This document shows, piece after piece, positions 1 through 11,029 of a stretch of 64,000 nucleotides of DNA; within the stretch, counting starts at the first letter, position 1; each line of letters opens with the position of its first letter. Under the pieces are notes generated by a model, which searched no databases, was not told where the DNA came from, and saw only the letters and a list, made by a program, of their open reading frames with translations. Position numbers and translations under genes: made by a program. This stretch comes from Hordeum vulgare subsp. vulgare (taxonomy: Eukaryota > Streptophyta > Magnoliopsida > Poales > Poaceae): NCBI RefSeq assembly GCF_904849725.1, contig NC_058520.1:324705186-324769185 (forward strand), read 5' to 3'.

Positions 1-712
1 CACGTGGGTTTATTGGATGTACAATAAGGTCTAATGGGCTGACAAAGTCATCCAAGGAAATCCCATGAGGAAAAAGTGGAAATCCAAAAGAGGTGGGAAA
101 ATAAGGAAGGAGTCCTAATCCAAGTGGGATTGGAGAAGGACTCCTCGCTTCCCCAAGTCGGCTGACCCAAGGAGGCCTACTTGGCTGGCGCCCTTGGGCT
201 TTGCCCCACCCCTTGGCTTCTCCTATACATATTAGAGGTTTAGGGCTGATTTGAGACAACTTTGCCACGTGCAACTCAAACCTACACCTCGTAGTTCTTC
301 CTCTAGATTAGATTTCCGCGGTCGGGCGGAGGCCTGCAGGAATAGATCATCACCAACACCGGCGCGCCGTCAGGACGTCGGAGAGCTCATCTACTTCTCT
401 ATCTCTCTTGCTGGATCAAGAAGACCGAGATCGTCATCAAGCTGTACATGTGCTGAACGCGGAGGTGCCGTCCGTTCGGCGCTAGATCGGGATGGATCGT
501 GGGACGGATCGCGAGACGGTTCGCTGGACGGATCGTGGGACGGTTCCAGAGATGTCAAGATGTTCCACTACATCAACCGCGTTTCTTAACGCTTCCCGCT
601 GAGCGATCTACAAGGGTATGTAGATCTAATCTCCACTCGTAGATGGACATCACCATGATAGGTCTTCGTGTGCGTAGGAAATTTTTTGTTTCCCATGCAA
701 CGTTCCCCAACA
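1..712 (+). mobile_element. 3' part of an Angela/WIS/BARE-type copia LTR
   Basis: This is the terminal 712 bp of a copia LTR, recognised from its end: a GATC-rich stretch of GGGACGGATCG-type repeats (about 485-550), the block around GATGGACATCACC (about 640), and the terminus CGTTCCCCAACA at 701-712. It is a 3' LTR, because the next bases (ATTAGGACTCC) are not a primer-binding site; a 5' LTR would be followed by TGGTATCAGAGC. It sits in the repeat-rich tail of the CACTA element, with ATTAG as the candidate target duplication. The partner copy and the rest of the element lie left of the window. The frame at 251-589 lies in LTR leader sequence and is not treated as a gene. Confidence 0.9.
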
Positions 713-713
713 A

Positions 714-1830
714 TTAGGACTCCTTCTCCTTCTTCTCCTCCTTCTCCTTCTTCTTCTCCTTCTCCTTCTCTTCTTCTTCTCTTCTTCTTGTTCTTCCTTC
801 TTTTCATTTCTCCTCTTCTCCTCTTCTTGGAGATAAATTAGCTAAGTATTTTTGGAGCTAAATGGCTAATTATGTCATTTTAGAGCAAAAACAAGCTTAT
901 TATATAATATTCATGAGCTAACCAAGGTTCTTATGCCATTTTGAGCTTATTATGTCATTTTGGAGCTAAATTAGTCATATTAATGAGCTAACCAAGGTTC
1001 TTATGCTGTTTTTACCCAACTAAGCTAATTTTTTCATTTTGGAGGATAATTAGCTAAGTATGTCTTTCTTGGGGAAAATAAGCTATGTAGCAGAAGAAAG
1101 AGAAGAAGCAAGAAGAGAAGAAGAAGAAGAAGGAGAAGAAAAAGAAGGAGGAGGAGGAGGAGAAGCAGCAGGAGAAGGAGGAGGATAAGAAGAAGAAAAG
1201 AAGAAGAGAATAAGAAGGAGAAGAAGAACAAGAAGAAGAAGGAGAAGGAGGGCTCCTTCTCCTTCTTCTCCTCCTTCTCCTTCTCCTTCTTCTTCTCTTC
1301 TTCTTATCTTCTTCTTCTTCTTCCTTATTTTCATTTTTCCTTTGTCTTCTCCTCTTGTCCTCTTCTTCGAGCTAAATTAGCTAATTATGCCTTTTGGAGC
1401 TAATCTTGTCATTTTGGAGGATAATTAGCTAAGTATAGGTCATTTTTTATTAAATCGACCATTTTGGAACTAACTAAGCTAAATATGTTATTTTGGAGGA
1501 TAATTAGCTTAGTATGTGTTTGTTGTGGGAAAAAAAGCTACGTAGAAGAAGAAAGAGAAGAAGCAAGAAGAGAAGAAGAAGGAGAAGAAAAAGAAGAAGA
1601 AGAAGGAGGAGGAGGAGGAGGAGGAGGAGGAGGAGAAGGAGAAGGAGAACGAGGAGGAGAAGAAGAAGAAAAGAAGAAGAGAAGAAGAAGGAGAAGAAGA
1701 AGGAGAAGAAGGAGCGCTCCTTATCCTTCTTCTCCTCCTTCTCCTTTTCCTTCTTCTTATCTTCTTCTTCTCTTCTTCTTCTTCTTCCTTCTTTTCATTT
1801 TCCTCTTTCATCTCCTCTTGTCCTCTTCTT
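714..1830. repeat. Three tandem copies of a GAA/GGA-TTC/TCC palindrome
   Basis: Purine-only arrays (GAA, GGA) switch abruptly to mirrored pyrimidine arrays (TTC, TCC) around centres GGAGGGCTCC (about 1245-1255) and GGAGCGCTCC (about 1710-1720). Each forms a near-perfect hairpin of roughly 250-290 bp. The two complete copies (about 1083-1335 and 1545-1800) share both flanks, including TTAGCTAAGTATGT on the left and TCTTCTTCGAGCTAAATTAG on the right. They are therefore a tandem duplication of about 450 bp. A third, right-half-only copy (714-830) abuts the Angela LTR, which seems to have inserted near the hairpin centre. Open frames here (poly-Glu, poly-Arg, poly-Leu) are by-products of the triplets. 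Confidence 0.9.
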
Positions 1831-2325
1831 CGAGCTAAATTAGCTAATTATGCCTTTTTGGTGCTAATTACGTCATTTTGGAGGATAATTAGCTAAGTAT
1901 AAGTTATTTTTTATTAAATAGACGATCTTGGAGCTAACTAAGCTAATTATGTAATTTAGGTGGAAGCCTAGCTAACTATAGGTCATTTCGGAGCTAACTT
2001 GGGTAAAATAGATCATTTCGGAGCTAACTATGCTTATTAAGCCATTTTGTAGCTAGCTAAGCTAATTATAGGCTATTTAATAGCTAAGTTAGGGGGCACA
2101 GGTCATCTTGGAGCTACGTAAGCCTTATTATGTCATTTAGGAGAGAACTTAGCTAAGTATAGATCATCTTTTATTAAATAGGTCATTTTGGAGCTAACTA
2201 AGCTAATTATGTCATTTAGGTGGAAGCCAAGCTAACTATATGTCATTTTGGAGCTAAATTGGGTTAAATAGGGCATTTTGGAGCTAACTATGCTTATTAA
2301 GCCATATTGGACCATTATGCGGTTG
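1355..2325. repeat. Diverged 30-bp AT-rich tandem repeats
   Basis: A loose tandem array built on GAGCTAACTAAGCTAATTA and TGTCATTTTGGAG, with unit variants of about 30-35 bp. Parts recur as larger blocks: ATTAAATAGGTCATTTTGG-type segments appear near 1450, 1915 and 2175. The same motif fills the spaces between the palindromes (840-1080 and 1370-1540). It lies beyond the 3' end of the CACTA second gene and is probably the subterminal or 3' region of that transposon. No coding potential. Confidence 0.75.
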
Positions 2326-2620
2326 TTAAGCAAAACACTAGAAATAATACCATTATCATCATCACGGCGGTGAAGCACAGTGGCTATAGCTTGTTTCACC
2401 TGGAGAAGGCTCCACTATAGAAGGGTCGTGCGATACGTTTCGGTAGATATTCTGCACCAAACATCGTTTGAATGTGTCATTAGCATGATGACACTCTTGA
2501 GATCACTACATTGAAATGAAACTCACCGTCCCCGCCATGTTAATGTCTGCCATCGCCGGAGGGAGGTGGTCGATCTTCTCGCACATAGACTGTACATTTG
2601 GTTTTGACAAGTCAAACTTT
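2326..2620. other. CACTA 3' non-coding segment
   Basis: Single-copy sequence between the 30-bp repeats and the second CACTA gene. A final exon of that gene may reach about 2530-2600 on the minus strand, where a short open stretch reads ...DRPPPSGDG. I see no other feature. Confidence 0.4.
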
Positions 2621-4610
2621 TTAGTTATTAATGAAACGGACATTAAAATGTAAGATTTGAAATAATATGAAGAAGAAACTTACCACGAACACATCGTACA
2701 TGGCCCTGTTAGACGCATCATTTTGTGCCCTCTCCGCCTCCACCAATGTAGCCATCCTCTCCTCGAGCTCCTTCATATCCTTATCCTTCTCCGCCAAAAG
2801 CGCCTGCATAGCCTCTCTCTCTTTCAGAATAGCAGCCTGCAACACAACTCATTGTTAGCATTGTAATCATATTGGTTCCCAAGCACAACATAATGCGGAA
2901 AGATAGTTGAGTCCATTAAACTAACCTTGATGGCGAGCTCGACTCGACGTGGACGAGGTGTTATCTCAGGACAGGTGCTTATTTGGCGTGGCTTTATCTG
3001 CCGAAGAGTGCTAGGATAACGTATAAGGCTGTCTTCAATGGCAATCGAGCCATGGGGCCTCCCGTTGGCAGCTATCATCACCAGCTCTGGATCAATAGGC
3101 CCCTCGCTCTGTTTAAAGTCCTCCCCTTTCTTTGTACTTCACGAGCTTGTTGTGGGAGGAGATGTTGGTGATGTTTTCTGGATGCTCGAGGTCAGACTCA
3201 GAGAATGCCTTGACCTTCTTGTACGAGGCAGTATGGGACATCGCATACAAGTCGTACATGTGTGGCACCTCCGTCTTATTGTGACGCACCTAAAATAGAG
3301 AGAGAGAGGAAAAATGTATTAGTAAAGGGCTCAAGATAGCATTAAGAATAAATTGCATGAGGCATGAAGCAAACCACATACCCAGTTCTCGCCAAATTGG
3401 ATTAAGTTGATGTTCCCTTGATGGTGTGGCACACCAACCATTTTGCCACGCCTCTCCTTGGCATTGTTGTGGCTAACCTCCCATGTTTCGGAGCACCACT
3501 GATCCACCAAGGCCTCCCAACAATCCATCTTATCCACACACCATCTCGGGGGCACCTAAGTTAATACAAAGAAATTTGAGCGCAACGCGTAAGAATCAAA
3601 TCAAGGATACTAACTACAAGGCCTTAATAATATGTAATTACCTTCATGTAATGCTCCTTCTCCATTTCAGGATCGCGGCACTTCGCCTTGTCCTTCCTAA
3701 TACGCCGCGAGGCATAGTAGTCTCGAAGAGCTTGCACCCGAGCCTCGTGCCGAGAGTTTTGAAGTAGGCGGCGAAATTTGGTTTCAATAACCTTTGTTCT
3801 GTCCTCCTCGTATCCCTCCTCACACTCATAGTATATATGCAAACGAGACAACACCGATTAGTAAAATAACTAGCTATGGTTGAATTATAATTGTGTAAAG
3901 GAGAAATTACCGAGAACTGTCGGATCACTATGTCGGCCCTCGTGTGGCACAAAACACCGTCGATCTCCACCTCCGGCGGGGCCGGGGCACCCAAGTAGTG
4001 CACCCAGTTCATTCCTACCTCTCGCTCCCGACCAGGAAACGTAACAAACCCCGGAAAGTTTTGACGGCAGAGCACACCACGGACGCTGTTGGGCTTGCGG
4101 ACACCCTTGGCAACAATCCAACCCTTGCAGTATGACAAATTAAATCCAAAACATTAGATATTTGAGAAAACGTGAAGGCAAAAGGTTAAATAAGAGTAAA
4201 TTAACTTACTTGTCCCCATTTGTCTTAATCAACCACCTCTGCTTGCGGGTCGCCGGCACGAGCGGGAACCCCGAACTACCATGTTGTTAGACGGTGGCCC
4301 CCTCACCCAGCTCCTCATCGCTAGCAGCATGGCCACTTGGCTTTGGCTGACCCAGATCAGCCCAAGTATCCCATTGGGTCTCTGGGGACGTACCCTCCTC
4401 CCTACTTTGCCCCGGAGTCGCCTCGAACGAAGCCTCTGGGTCACGAGTCTCGCGGGTTGAAGGCTTGTCGACCTGAGGCTCGTGAACCGAAGACCATGTA
4501 GCCTCCACCTCAGACGAATCCACCCTAGCAGTCCTATGCTCAGGTGAATCAGCTTGGGTGGCGGCGAGGAAGGCGTGGCAGCCACCGCCCTACCTCTCTC
4601 GCGGCCACGT
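2621..4610 (-). pseudogene. Second CACTA gene (TNPD/ORF2-like, Transposase_24-like), multi-exon
   Basis: Minus-strand gene of about six exons. Exon 1 (to 4210) is acidic and Ser/Thr-rich and ends at a GTAAGT donor. Exon 2 (about 4120-3911) reads GWIVAKGVRKPNSVRG and FPGFVTFPG, ending at GTAATT. Exon 3 (about 3840-3643) is charged (EEDRTKVIETKFRRLL). Exon 4 (about 3556-3380) carries CWEALVDQWCSETWE, the conserved W-rich core of the plant Transposase_24/Ptta type, and ends at GTATGT. Exon 5 (about 3290-2930) has VRHNKTEVPHMYDLYAMSH. Exon 6 (about 2840-2690) is a Glu-rich coiled coil (KDMKELEERMATLVEAE). In CACTA elements the second product is thought to bind subterminal repeats and assist transposition; that role is from family knowledge. 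Exon 5 has in-frame stops near its 3' end, so this copy is probably dead. The exact start is unknown. Confidence 0.75.
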
Positions 4611-4617
4611 GTACCTT

Positions 4618-4715
4618 TAGTACAACATAAATACCAACATGAGTAATAAAATGCATATAAATACCAACATGAGTTCAACATAAATACCAACATGAGTACA
4701 ACATAAATACCAACA
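4618..4715. repeat. Short minisatellite flanking the Helitron
   Basis: About four repeats of ACATAAATACCAACATGAGT with variants (GTAATAAAATGCATATA) in the CACTA intergenic space. The array resumes at 5280 just after the Helitron, which makes it a good marker of the empty site. Confidence 0.8.
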
Positions 4716-5279
4716 TCTTTACCTAATAATAAAGAGGCTCTCGCTTCCGTCGGAAAACTCACCGAGGTGATTTTACAAAAAAGCCCTTACTGTTTATGAC
4801 ATTAAACTCGTACTATATATAATGTTTTTTAAAATACTCATATCTTTTAAACCGTAACTCCAAATTTAACATATTATATATGGAATTTGATTAGAAAAAT
4901 ATGTATAATTTAAATATGATATTATTTTATCTGTTAAACGTTTAACAAAAATACTATCTAGGGTGCAATCTTAATAAATAAGTCATTATTCGTCTTTCGT
5001 TCATACCGGTACTCATCCGGGTTGGGGATGAACACGTCAACAAAATCAGGATTAGAGATGAAACTGAATGTCACTTGACTGATTCTTTGTACGTATTAAA
5101 TCTACATGCAAGCCGTGTTAAGATAGAAGACCTGTGAAATTTTGAATTGCATTTTTGTAGGATAATACTATCTTTATTTGTGTCGTAACTACAAATTCTC
5201 AGATTATAGACCATTTTTTATAAATTAAGAGCATGTGGTATTTCTTTCTCCCCTTGCAACGCATGGGTCCTTTTGCTAG
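4716..5279 (+). mobile_element. Non-autonomous Helitron, 564 bp
   Basis: The left end is TCTTTACCTAATAATAAAG (starts TC, preceded by A). The right end is CTAG at 5276-5279, followed by host T. Eight bases before the CTAG is a hairpin, CCCTTGC-AAC-GCATGGG, with one mismatch. This is the standard plant Helitron 3' structure (3' hairpin, then CTRR, inserted between A and T). Joining the flanks across the insert gives CCAACATGAATAATAAAATG, which matches the neighbouring minisatellite unit CCAACATGAGTAATAAAATG. The interior is AT-rich with no coding frame, so it needs a rolling-circle RepHel protein in trans. Confidence 0.88.
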
Positions 5280-5424
5280 TGAATAATAAAATGTATATAA
5301 TTTAATTGTATTATCATGATAAATACCAACATGACTAATAAAAATTGAATACATGACATGAACTCAAAATTTATATATAGTAATACTTGAATACCTGAGA
5401 TGAACTAATAACAATCGTGCTCGT

Positions 5425-8400
5425 CTATATATGCTTCAGGGTCAATAAATGCATCATGATCATCACTATCATCAATAAATGCATAATCATCATCATTATC
5501 AGGAAGAACATGTGGAAGGCCACCATTATGTAATCGGTCAAGAATGACAGGTCAACCATAATAGTAACCTCTTCTTCTTCCGGCTCTTCCTGTTCGGGCT
5601 CAGGGGTTAAGACGGATTCACTATCGCTATCTACTTCAATGTTATGGGGGTGAAGTAGAGCGGTTCTTGAAATGTTTCTTGGACATACGTTTTTCTTGGA
5701 AGAATTCTCCTTCATATGTGTCTGGGTTAATGTGAGGTTTGTAATCCTCTTCATTGAGGGTAGGTGGTCTAAAATGTGGCGGCACTTCATAAATGACATT
5801 CCAACCTTTCAGATTTGGATCAGTTTGGCAGGCCCATGGTACATAGAAAACTTGTGTCGCCTGTTGAGCCGCAATATAGACATCGGGAACATCTAAGTGG
5901 GTGTTTTGGTTGATTTCGACTAGTCCTATATTTCCATGAGTCCTTCTAGTCTCCCTCGGCTGAAACCAATAACTTTTGAAGACTACAACGGTCGATGGGT
6001 TTTCACCATAGAATAGAAGTTCATAAATTGCTTCAACTCGTCCATAATACTCGGTGCCTCCTTCACCGATAGCAGAGACAAAACAATTGGTAGTCTTTAG
6101 GTCGGGCATAGATAACTCTTTGCCAAAGGTACGAAAGTGATACCCGTTGATGTTGTATTTGTCAAATGAATGGACCTTATAGTCAAAACCATTAGCGACT
6201 TGTCTCACCTCGTTGTCCATAGACTCTCCATCATCCTAGAAGTTTAATACGAAAGAATGGATGCATTAGCTGCAAATTAGACCAAGAAATCAAATGGCCC
6301 GTTAATGGTAATTAATTACCCTTTGTTTGAACCAAGAGATGAAACCGGGATTGTCGCCTCCATGCTTTGCGAGAAGCTCATACTCTTCGACGGAATCCTT
6401 TTCGGTGACCGCTCCATCCGAGAATTCGGTGACGTATCGACTATATCAAATATCCAGGAATAAGAGTAGTTCAAAGGAATTAGAAGTTGCGGAACAATAA
6501 TTTACCGAGAACTTACTCGATGTACGACCGCACTTCTGTTAGGTTGGTGAAGATATACAATGAAATGGTCCGCCATTCTTCGACATCCAACGATTTCCCT
6601 TTTAAAGCACCGGATGGTGCGAGCTTCCCTTTGAATAGGCTGAGGTTGGATCGACCTTTTTTAGGATCACCATCATTGTACCGAGGCTTCGGGTTATGCA
6701 AATGATGATTTTTGGCTTCGTAGAGTGCTATCACGAAGTTTGCTGCCTCCTCAGTAATGAATTCCTCAGCCATCGATGTTTCAATTCTACATTTATTTTT
6801 ACATTTAGCTCGAAGCGTCTTCTGCATCCTCTTAGTTGAGTAACACCATCAATTTTGAACGCCCCCCCAATCTTTCCTCAGTCGGTTGATGCAAAATCAA
6901 ATGCTGGATTGGATTAAAGAAGCCCGATGGAAAGATCTTTTCTAATTTGCAGATCAACTCCGCCGCCAACTCTTCCATTTCATCTAGCACGTCAGGCGAT
7001 AGTTATTTCGCACAAAGAGAACAGAAGAAATAGCTCAGCTCTGCGAGTACTAGCCATTCATCCTCAGGGATAAAGCCATGCAACATCACCGACATTACCC
7101 GCTCAATCCATATGTGCCAATCATGTCTCTTGAGACCAAATATTTTCAATTTCTGAAGGCTCGCTCACCTCTTTAGATTTGCGGCATACCCATCGGGGAA
7201 CATCAACCGCATTTTCACCCAGAATAGCATTTCCCTCATAGCTGGCCTTTCAAGATTGAACCATGCCTTTGGCTTCGCTATGCTTTGCTTTCCTTTCCGT
7301 TGTAGCAAGTTTTGTAATGGTCTATCACATAGAGCCTCCAGGTCGATTCTAGCCTTAGGATTATCTTTTCACTTCCCCTCTATGCCGAACAATGTACCAA
7401 AAATGGCCTCCGCAATATTCTTTTTAGTGTGCATCACGTCTATTTTGTGTGGGCAAAGGAGGTCTTTGAAGTAAGGCAGATACCATAAGCATGACTTGTG
7501 AGTCTAGGCGTGTTCCGTACTATACCCTTTGAAGTACCCTGGACACAAAGGATCACGCTCGAGAGTGTTTAACTAATCAAGGGTCTGTTGGCCTGTCAAC
7601 GCAACTAGTGCAGTGTTTTTGAAAACTCTACCTTTGACGAAATTCCTCTTGTCTTTTCTGAACTTATGGTCAGGATCCAGGAACTGTCTATGCATGTCGA
7701 AGCAAGAAAACTTGTGACCAGCCTGGAGCTAACGGAACTGAAGAGCTGCCTTGCATGTGGTGCATGGGAACCTTCCATGCACACACCAGCCAGCGAATAG
7801 CGCAAATGCTGGATAATCATGCGTCGAGTACATGTACCACACATGCATTTTGAAATTTGTTTTGGTAGCGGTGTCGTATGTCTTGATCCCATTATCCCAG
7901 GCTTCTTGCAGCTCATCCTTAAGCGGCTGCATGTACACATTCATATTCTTCCCCGGATAGTTGGGCCCTGGAATTATCACCGTCAGGAAAATTTTCTTTA
8001 TTTTCATAATCTCTCCAGGTGGGAGATTGAGTGGAATGACAAATACAGGCCAACAACTCTATTGTGCTGCCATCATACCATACACATTGAACCCATCCAT
8101 GTTGATGGCAACTCTAGGATGCCTTGGATCTTCCGATTTATCCTTATGTAATGCATCGAAGTGCTTGCATGCAAAAACAACTGAAGTGTGTACGAGCATC
8201 TTGTTCCCATCCGCATCTAGTTCGGTTCTTTTGCCCAATTTGTGCCATGTCATCTGTCTGGCCGTCTCTTCGACCATGAAAAGACGTTGAAGTTTTGGTA
8301 CGATTGGCAGATACCGAAGAACACTAAACAGGATTTTGGTCCGATTCTTCTCACCCAAACCGTTGTCTACCACAATATACCTGGAAGAATTGCAAATGGG

Positions 8401-9066
8401 GCAATAGTTCAAGGCCGCATACTCAAGCCTAAATAAGGCACATCCATTCTCACAGGCATGTATCTTCTCATGGGGCATCTTCAGTACACGGAGGATTTTC
8501 TGTGACTGGTACAGGTTTGCAGGAAGTACATGGCATTTCCGTAGAATGCGTACAAATATCGTCATCATCGCGTCATAGCATTCTCTTCCTAGGTTGAATT
8601 AAGCCTTCAGAGCCATTACTTGCGCGATGGCATCCAGCTACAAAGCTCAGTCTGCTCGTGGAGAGGACGTTTTGAAGACTCCAACATTTCATAGAAGGCC
8701 TTTGCAGATTCCTCCATCTCATCGTCCGAATCCCGAGCATCATCAAAGTCTTGCACCATGTCTTCGATCCAGGTACCATGCTTGTCGGTGCGACGATGAA
8801 TCACCTCAGCTCTGGCACGTTGGTCAGACTCACCATGAAAAGTCCACACCGTATAATTAGGCATAAAACCCCACTTCTGCAGGTGTTTACCCACTTCAAA
8901 TTGTGTCTGATTTTTCCAGTTGTCGCAATTGGGACAGGGGCACCAAGTTTTTTGTTGTCCATTTGCAAATGCGGCTCTCACAAAGCCCCTGGTTTTTTGT
9001 TAACCATTCATGGGTCATGTCTTTCTGACTAGGGTGACTAGTGTACATCCAAGCACGATTACCCAT
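5425..9066 (-). pseudogene. TNP2-type CACTA transposase (TPase-associated, TNP2, DUF4218 and DUF4216 regions)
   Basis: Start ATG at 9066, reading MGNRAWMYTSHPSQKD, the usual beginning of the transposase-associated domain. A frameshift near 8990 follows, then the domain's Cys cluster (WCPCPNC, about 8940). The TNP2 core runs from about 8560 to 7700 in two frames: LRYLPIVPKLQRLF, then DGFNVYGM (about 8090), LTVIIPGPNYPGKNMNVY (about 7990-7930) and HDYPAFALFAGW (about 7820). Further on come DVMHTKKNIAEAIFGTL (about 7445) and PEDEWLVLAELSYFFCSLC (about 7060-7010, DUF4218-like). A DUF4216 region spans 6220-5640 (YYGRVEAIYELLFYG, VVFKSYWF). There are in-frame stops near 7730, 7570, 7500, 7370, 7170 and 7000, and frameshifts. 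As in the family, it would cut the CACTA ends; this copy cannot encode a full protein. Confidence 0.9.
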
Positions 9067-9205
9067 CTTGCCTAGCTACCTATGGGCACACAAGAAATAA
9101 ATATATAATTCATCATCCATATTCATCCTCTAATCAAGTTTGTCAGTTTTATTACGTCCATGCAACCTACATGCTAATAGGTAAAGATAGGTCCTAGTCC
9201 CACCC

Positions 9206-9415
9206 GAGTATGTGTAGGTTGGGTTCGTTTTCCCATGCTCTGCTCCATATCCGACGTAGAATGTCGGCAGCACCTCCCCGATGTTCTCCTGATACACGTC
9301 TCGGCAATAAGCAGAGATGATGTGTACCCGGAGAACAACAGGGAGGCATTGACGAAATTTCGCATCGGATCCGGAGCACAACATACGGGAAAACGAACCC
9401 AATCTACACATACTC
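9206..9415. repeat. About 210-bp imperfect foldback upstream of the transposase
   Basis: The left arm (9206-about 9306) and right arm (about 9315-9415) are inverted repeats with a loop of only a few bases. The outer 29 positions differ by one base: the arm starts GAGTATGTGTAGGTTGGG and its partner reads GAGTATGTGTAGATTGGG on the other strand. Inner parts pair less well but remain collinear (TGTTCTCC, CGTCTCGGCAATAAGCAGAG). It lies about 140 bp upstream of the transposase ATG. A transcript on either strand would form a long hairpin. Short frames inside it (9130-9432) are shadows of the repeat. Confidence 0.8.
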
Positions 9416-9830
9416 GAGCTGTCCATGGATAACGTTGGACAATTCGAAAGGATGGCGGTTATAAATATGCAAAGACATGCTTATTTATAGATGTCGCCCT
9501 TTCGAACGGGAGATGCATACTGGTCACGCATACTCATGATTGAAGAAACATATAGCTAGCAAGTTTCACCGGCACGAAGACCGGAACAGAGAAAATTTAG
9601 GGGGTACGAGGAGATGTATTTGTGCTCACCAAAAAACGCAGGGGCGGAGCTCGTCCAACGCACGTGGAGGTCGTCGAACAACTGCACATTGAAGTTCATC
9701 CGATCAATACAAATATGATGTTTTTATAATTAACATAATCAGAAAATATGTGACCTAACTCATAATTTACAAAACTATGACCCCGTCAGCCTCTGGACGG
9801 CCGAATAGCACCTTCTCATTCAACAGGAGG
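9416..9830. other. CACTA 5' non-coding segment
   Basis: Sequence between the foldback and the first G-rich minisatellite. No open frame or repeat that I can support. Confidence 0.4.
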
Positions 9831-9834
9831 CGGA

Positions 9835-10325
9835 AGAGGTGTCGGGGGTCGGGGCTTAGTAGCGTCGGGAGTCAGTGGTGTCGGGTGTCGGTGGCGTCGG
9901 GGGTCGGGGGTTAGTGGCGTCGGTAGTCGGGTATCGGTGTTGTCGGGGGTCGAGGGTCAGTGGCGTCGGGGGTCGGGGGTCGGGGGTCTTTTCGGTCAAC
10001 AATAGGCAGAAGAGGTGTCGAGGGTCGGGGTCTGGGGGTCAGTGGCGTCGGGGGAAGGGGTCGAGTGTCGAGGGTCAGTGGCGTCAGGGGTCGGGGGTCG
10101 AGGGTCAGTCCCGTCGGGGGTCGAGGGTCAGCCGCGTTGGGGATCGGGGCTCGGGGGTTAGTGGCGTTGGGGGTCGGGGGTCAGTGGCGTCGGTTGTACG
10201 GGGTCGAGGGTCGGGTGTCAGTGGCGTCGGGTGTCGGGGATCGGGGGTCGGTGGCGTCGGCCGTTGGGGGTCGGGGGCTAGGGGCGTTGGTCGGGGGGTC
10301 GGGGTCAGTGGCATCGGGGGTCAAT
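9835..10325. repeat. G-rich minisatellite (GTCGGGGGTCAGTGGC type)
   Basis: Tandem units combining GTCGGGGGTC, GAGGGTCAGTGGCGTC and GTCGGGGGTCGGGG fill about 490 bp. Runs of four to six G spaced by two or three bases are frequent on the plus strand. That strand is antisense to the transposase; the transcribed sense strand is C-rich. The Gly/Ser/Val-rich frames here are repeat artefacts. Confidence 0.9.
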
Positions 10326-10459
10326 TAAACCTAGCACTAACCTAATCTAATCTCACACTAAGCCTAGCACTATACTACATACATAATCCAATCTAACAAT
10401 TAAGCAGCAAAAAGGAAGAAAAAAACAGAAACAAAAACAAAAAAGAAGAAAAAAACGCA

Positions 10460-11025
10460 CCGCAGGGTGCCGGGGTGCCGGGGCGGTAGGGTGCGAAGGA
10501 GGGCGCCTAGGTGCCAGGGAGGGGGCCACCGGCGCTGGGCAGGGGGCACACGGGGAGGGGGTTCCCGGCGCTGGGTAGCAGGCACACGAGGAGGGGGGTC
10601 GCCGGCGTAGGGGACGTGGCGCATGGGGAGCGGGGTCGTCGGCGCAGGGGAGGTGGGGCTGGGGTGGCGGCGGGAAGGGAGGTGGGGCTGGGGCAGCGGC
10701 CAGGAGGGAGGTGTGGCTGGGGCAGTGGCCGGGAGGGAGGTGGGGCTGGGGCGGCGTCTAGGAGGGAGGTGGGAGGGGGCGGCGGCCGGAGGGAGCAGGT
10801 GAGAGGGCGGCGGCGGCCGGGAGGGAGGTGGGGCTGGGCAGGGGGCACACGAGGAGGGGGTTGCCAGCGCGAGGGAGGTGGAGCTGGGCAGCGGCCGAGA
10901 GGGAGCAGGCGGGAGGGGGGCGGCGACGCGGGTTGCTGGGTGAGAGAGAGAGGGGGTGGAGCAGGTGAGAGAGAGGGGTTGGGGTGCATTGGTGGCAGCG
11001 TCGGCCGTTAGGAGCAGGTGGGAGG
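10460..11025. repeat. Second G-rich minisatellite (GGGAGGGAGGTGGGGCTGGG type)
   Basis: Repeats of GGGAGGGAGGTGGGGCTGGG and GCAGCGGCC, plus a GGGGGCACACGAGGAGGGGG variant, over about 560 bp. On the minus strand they read as Pro/Ser-rich frames of up to 235 codons. These are compositional rather than genic: all frames are open and no domain is visible. It lies in the 5' region of the CACTA element. Confidence 0.85.
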
Positions 11026-11029
11026 GGAG

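Noticed and set aside
1083..1843. Open frames of poly-Glu, poly-Arg and poly-Leu proteins on both strands
   Set aside because: They come from GAA/GGA and TTC/TCC triplet arrays that are open in several frames at once, with no start context or domain.
2330..2345. CACTAGAAATAATAC as the left terminus of the CACTA element
   Set aside because: It lacks the TAGTGGAAAAA sequence of the other end and has no subterminal TTTGCCGTC motifs beside it, so it is probably chance.
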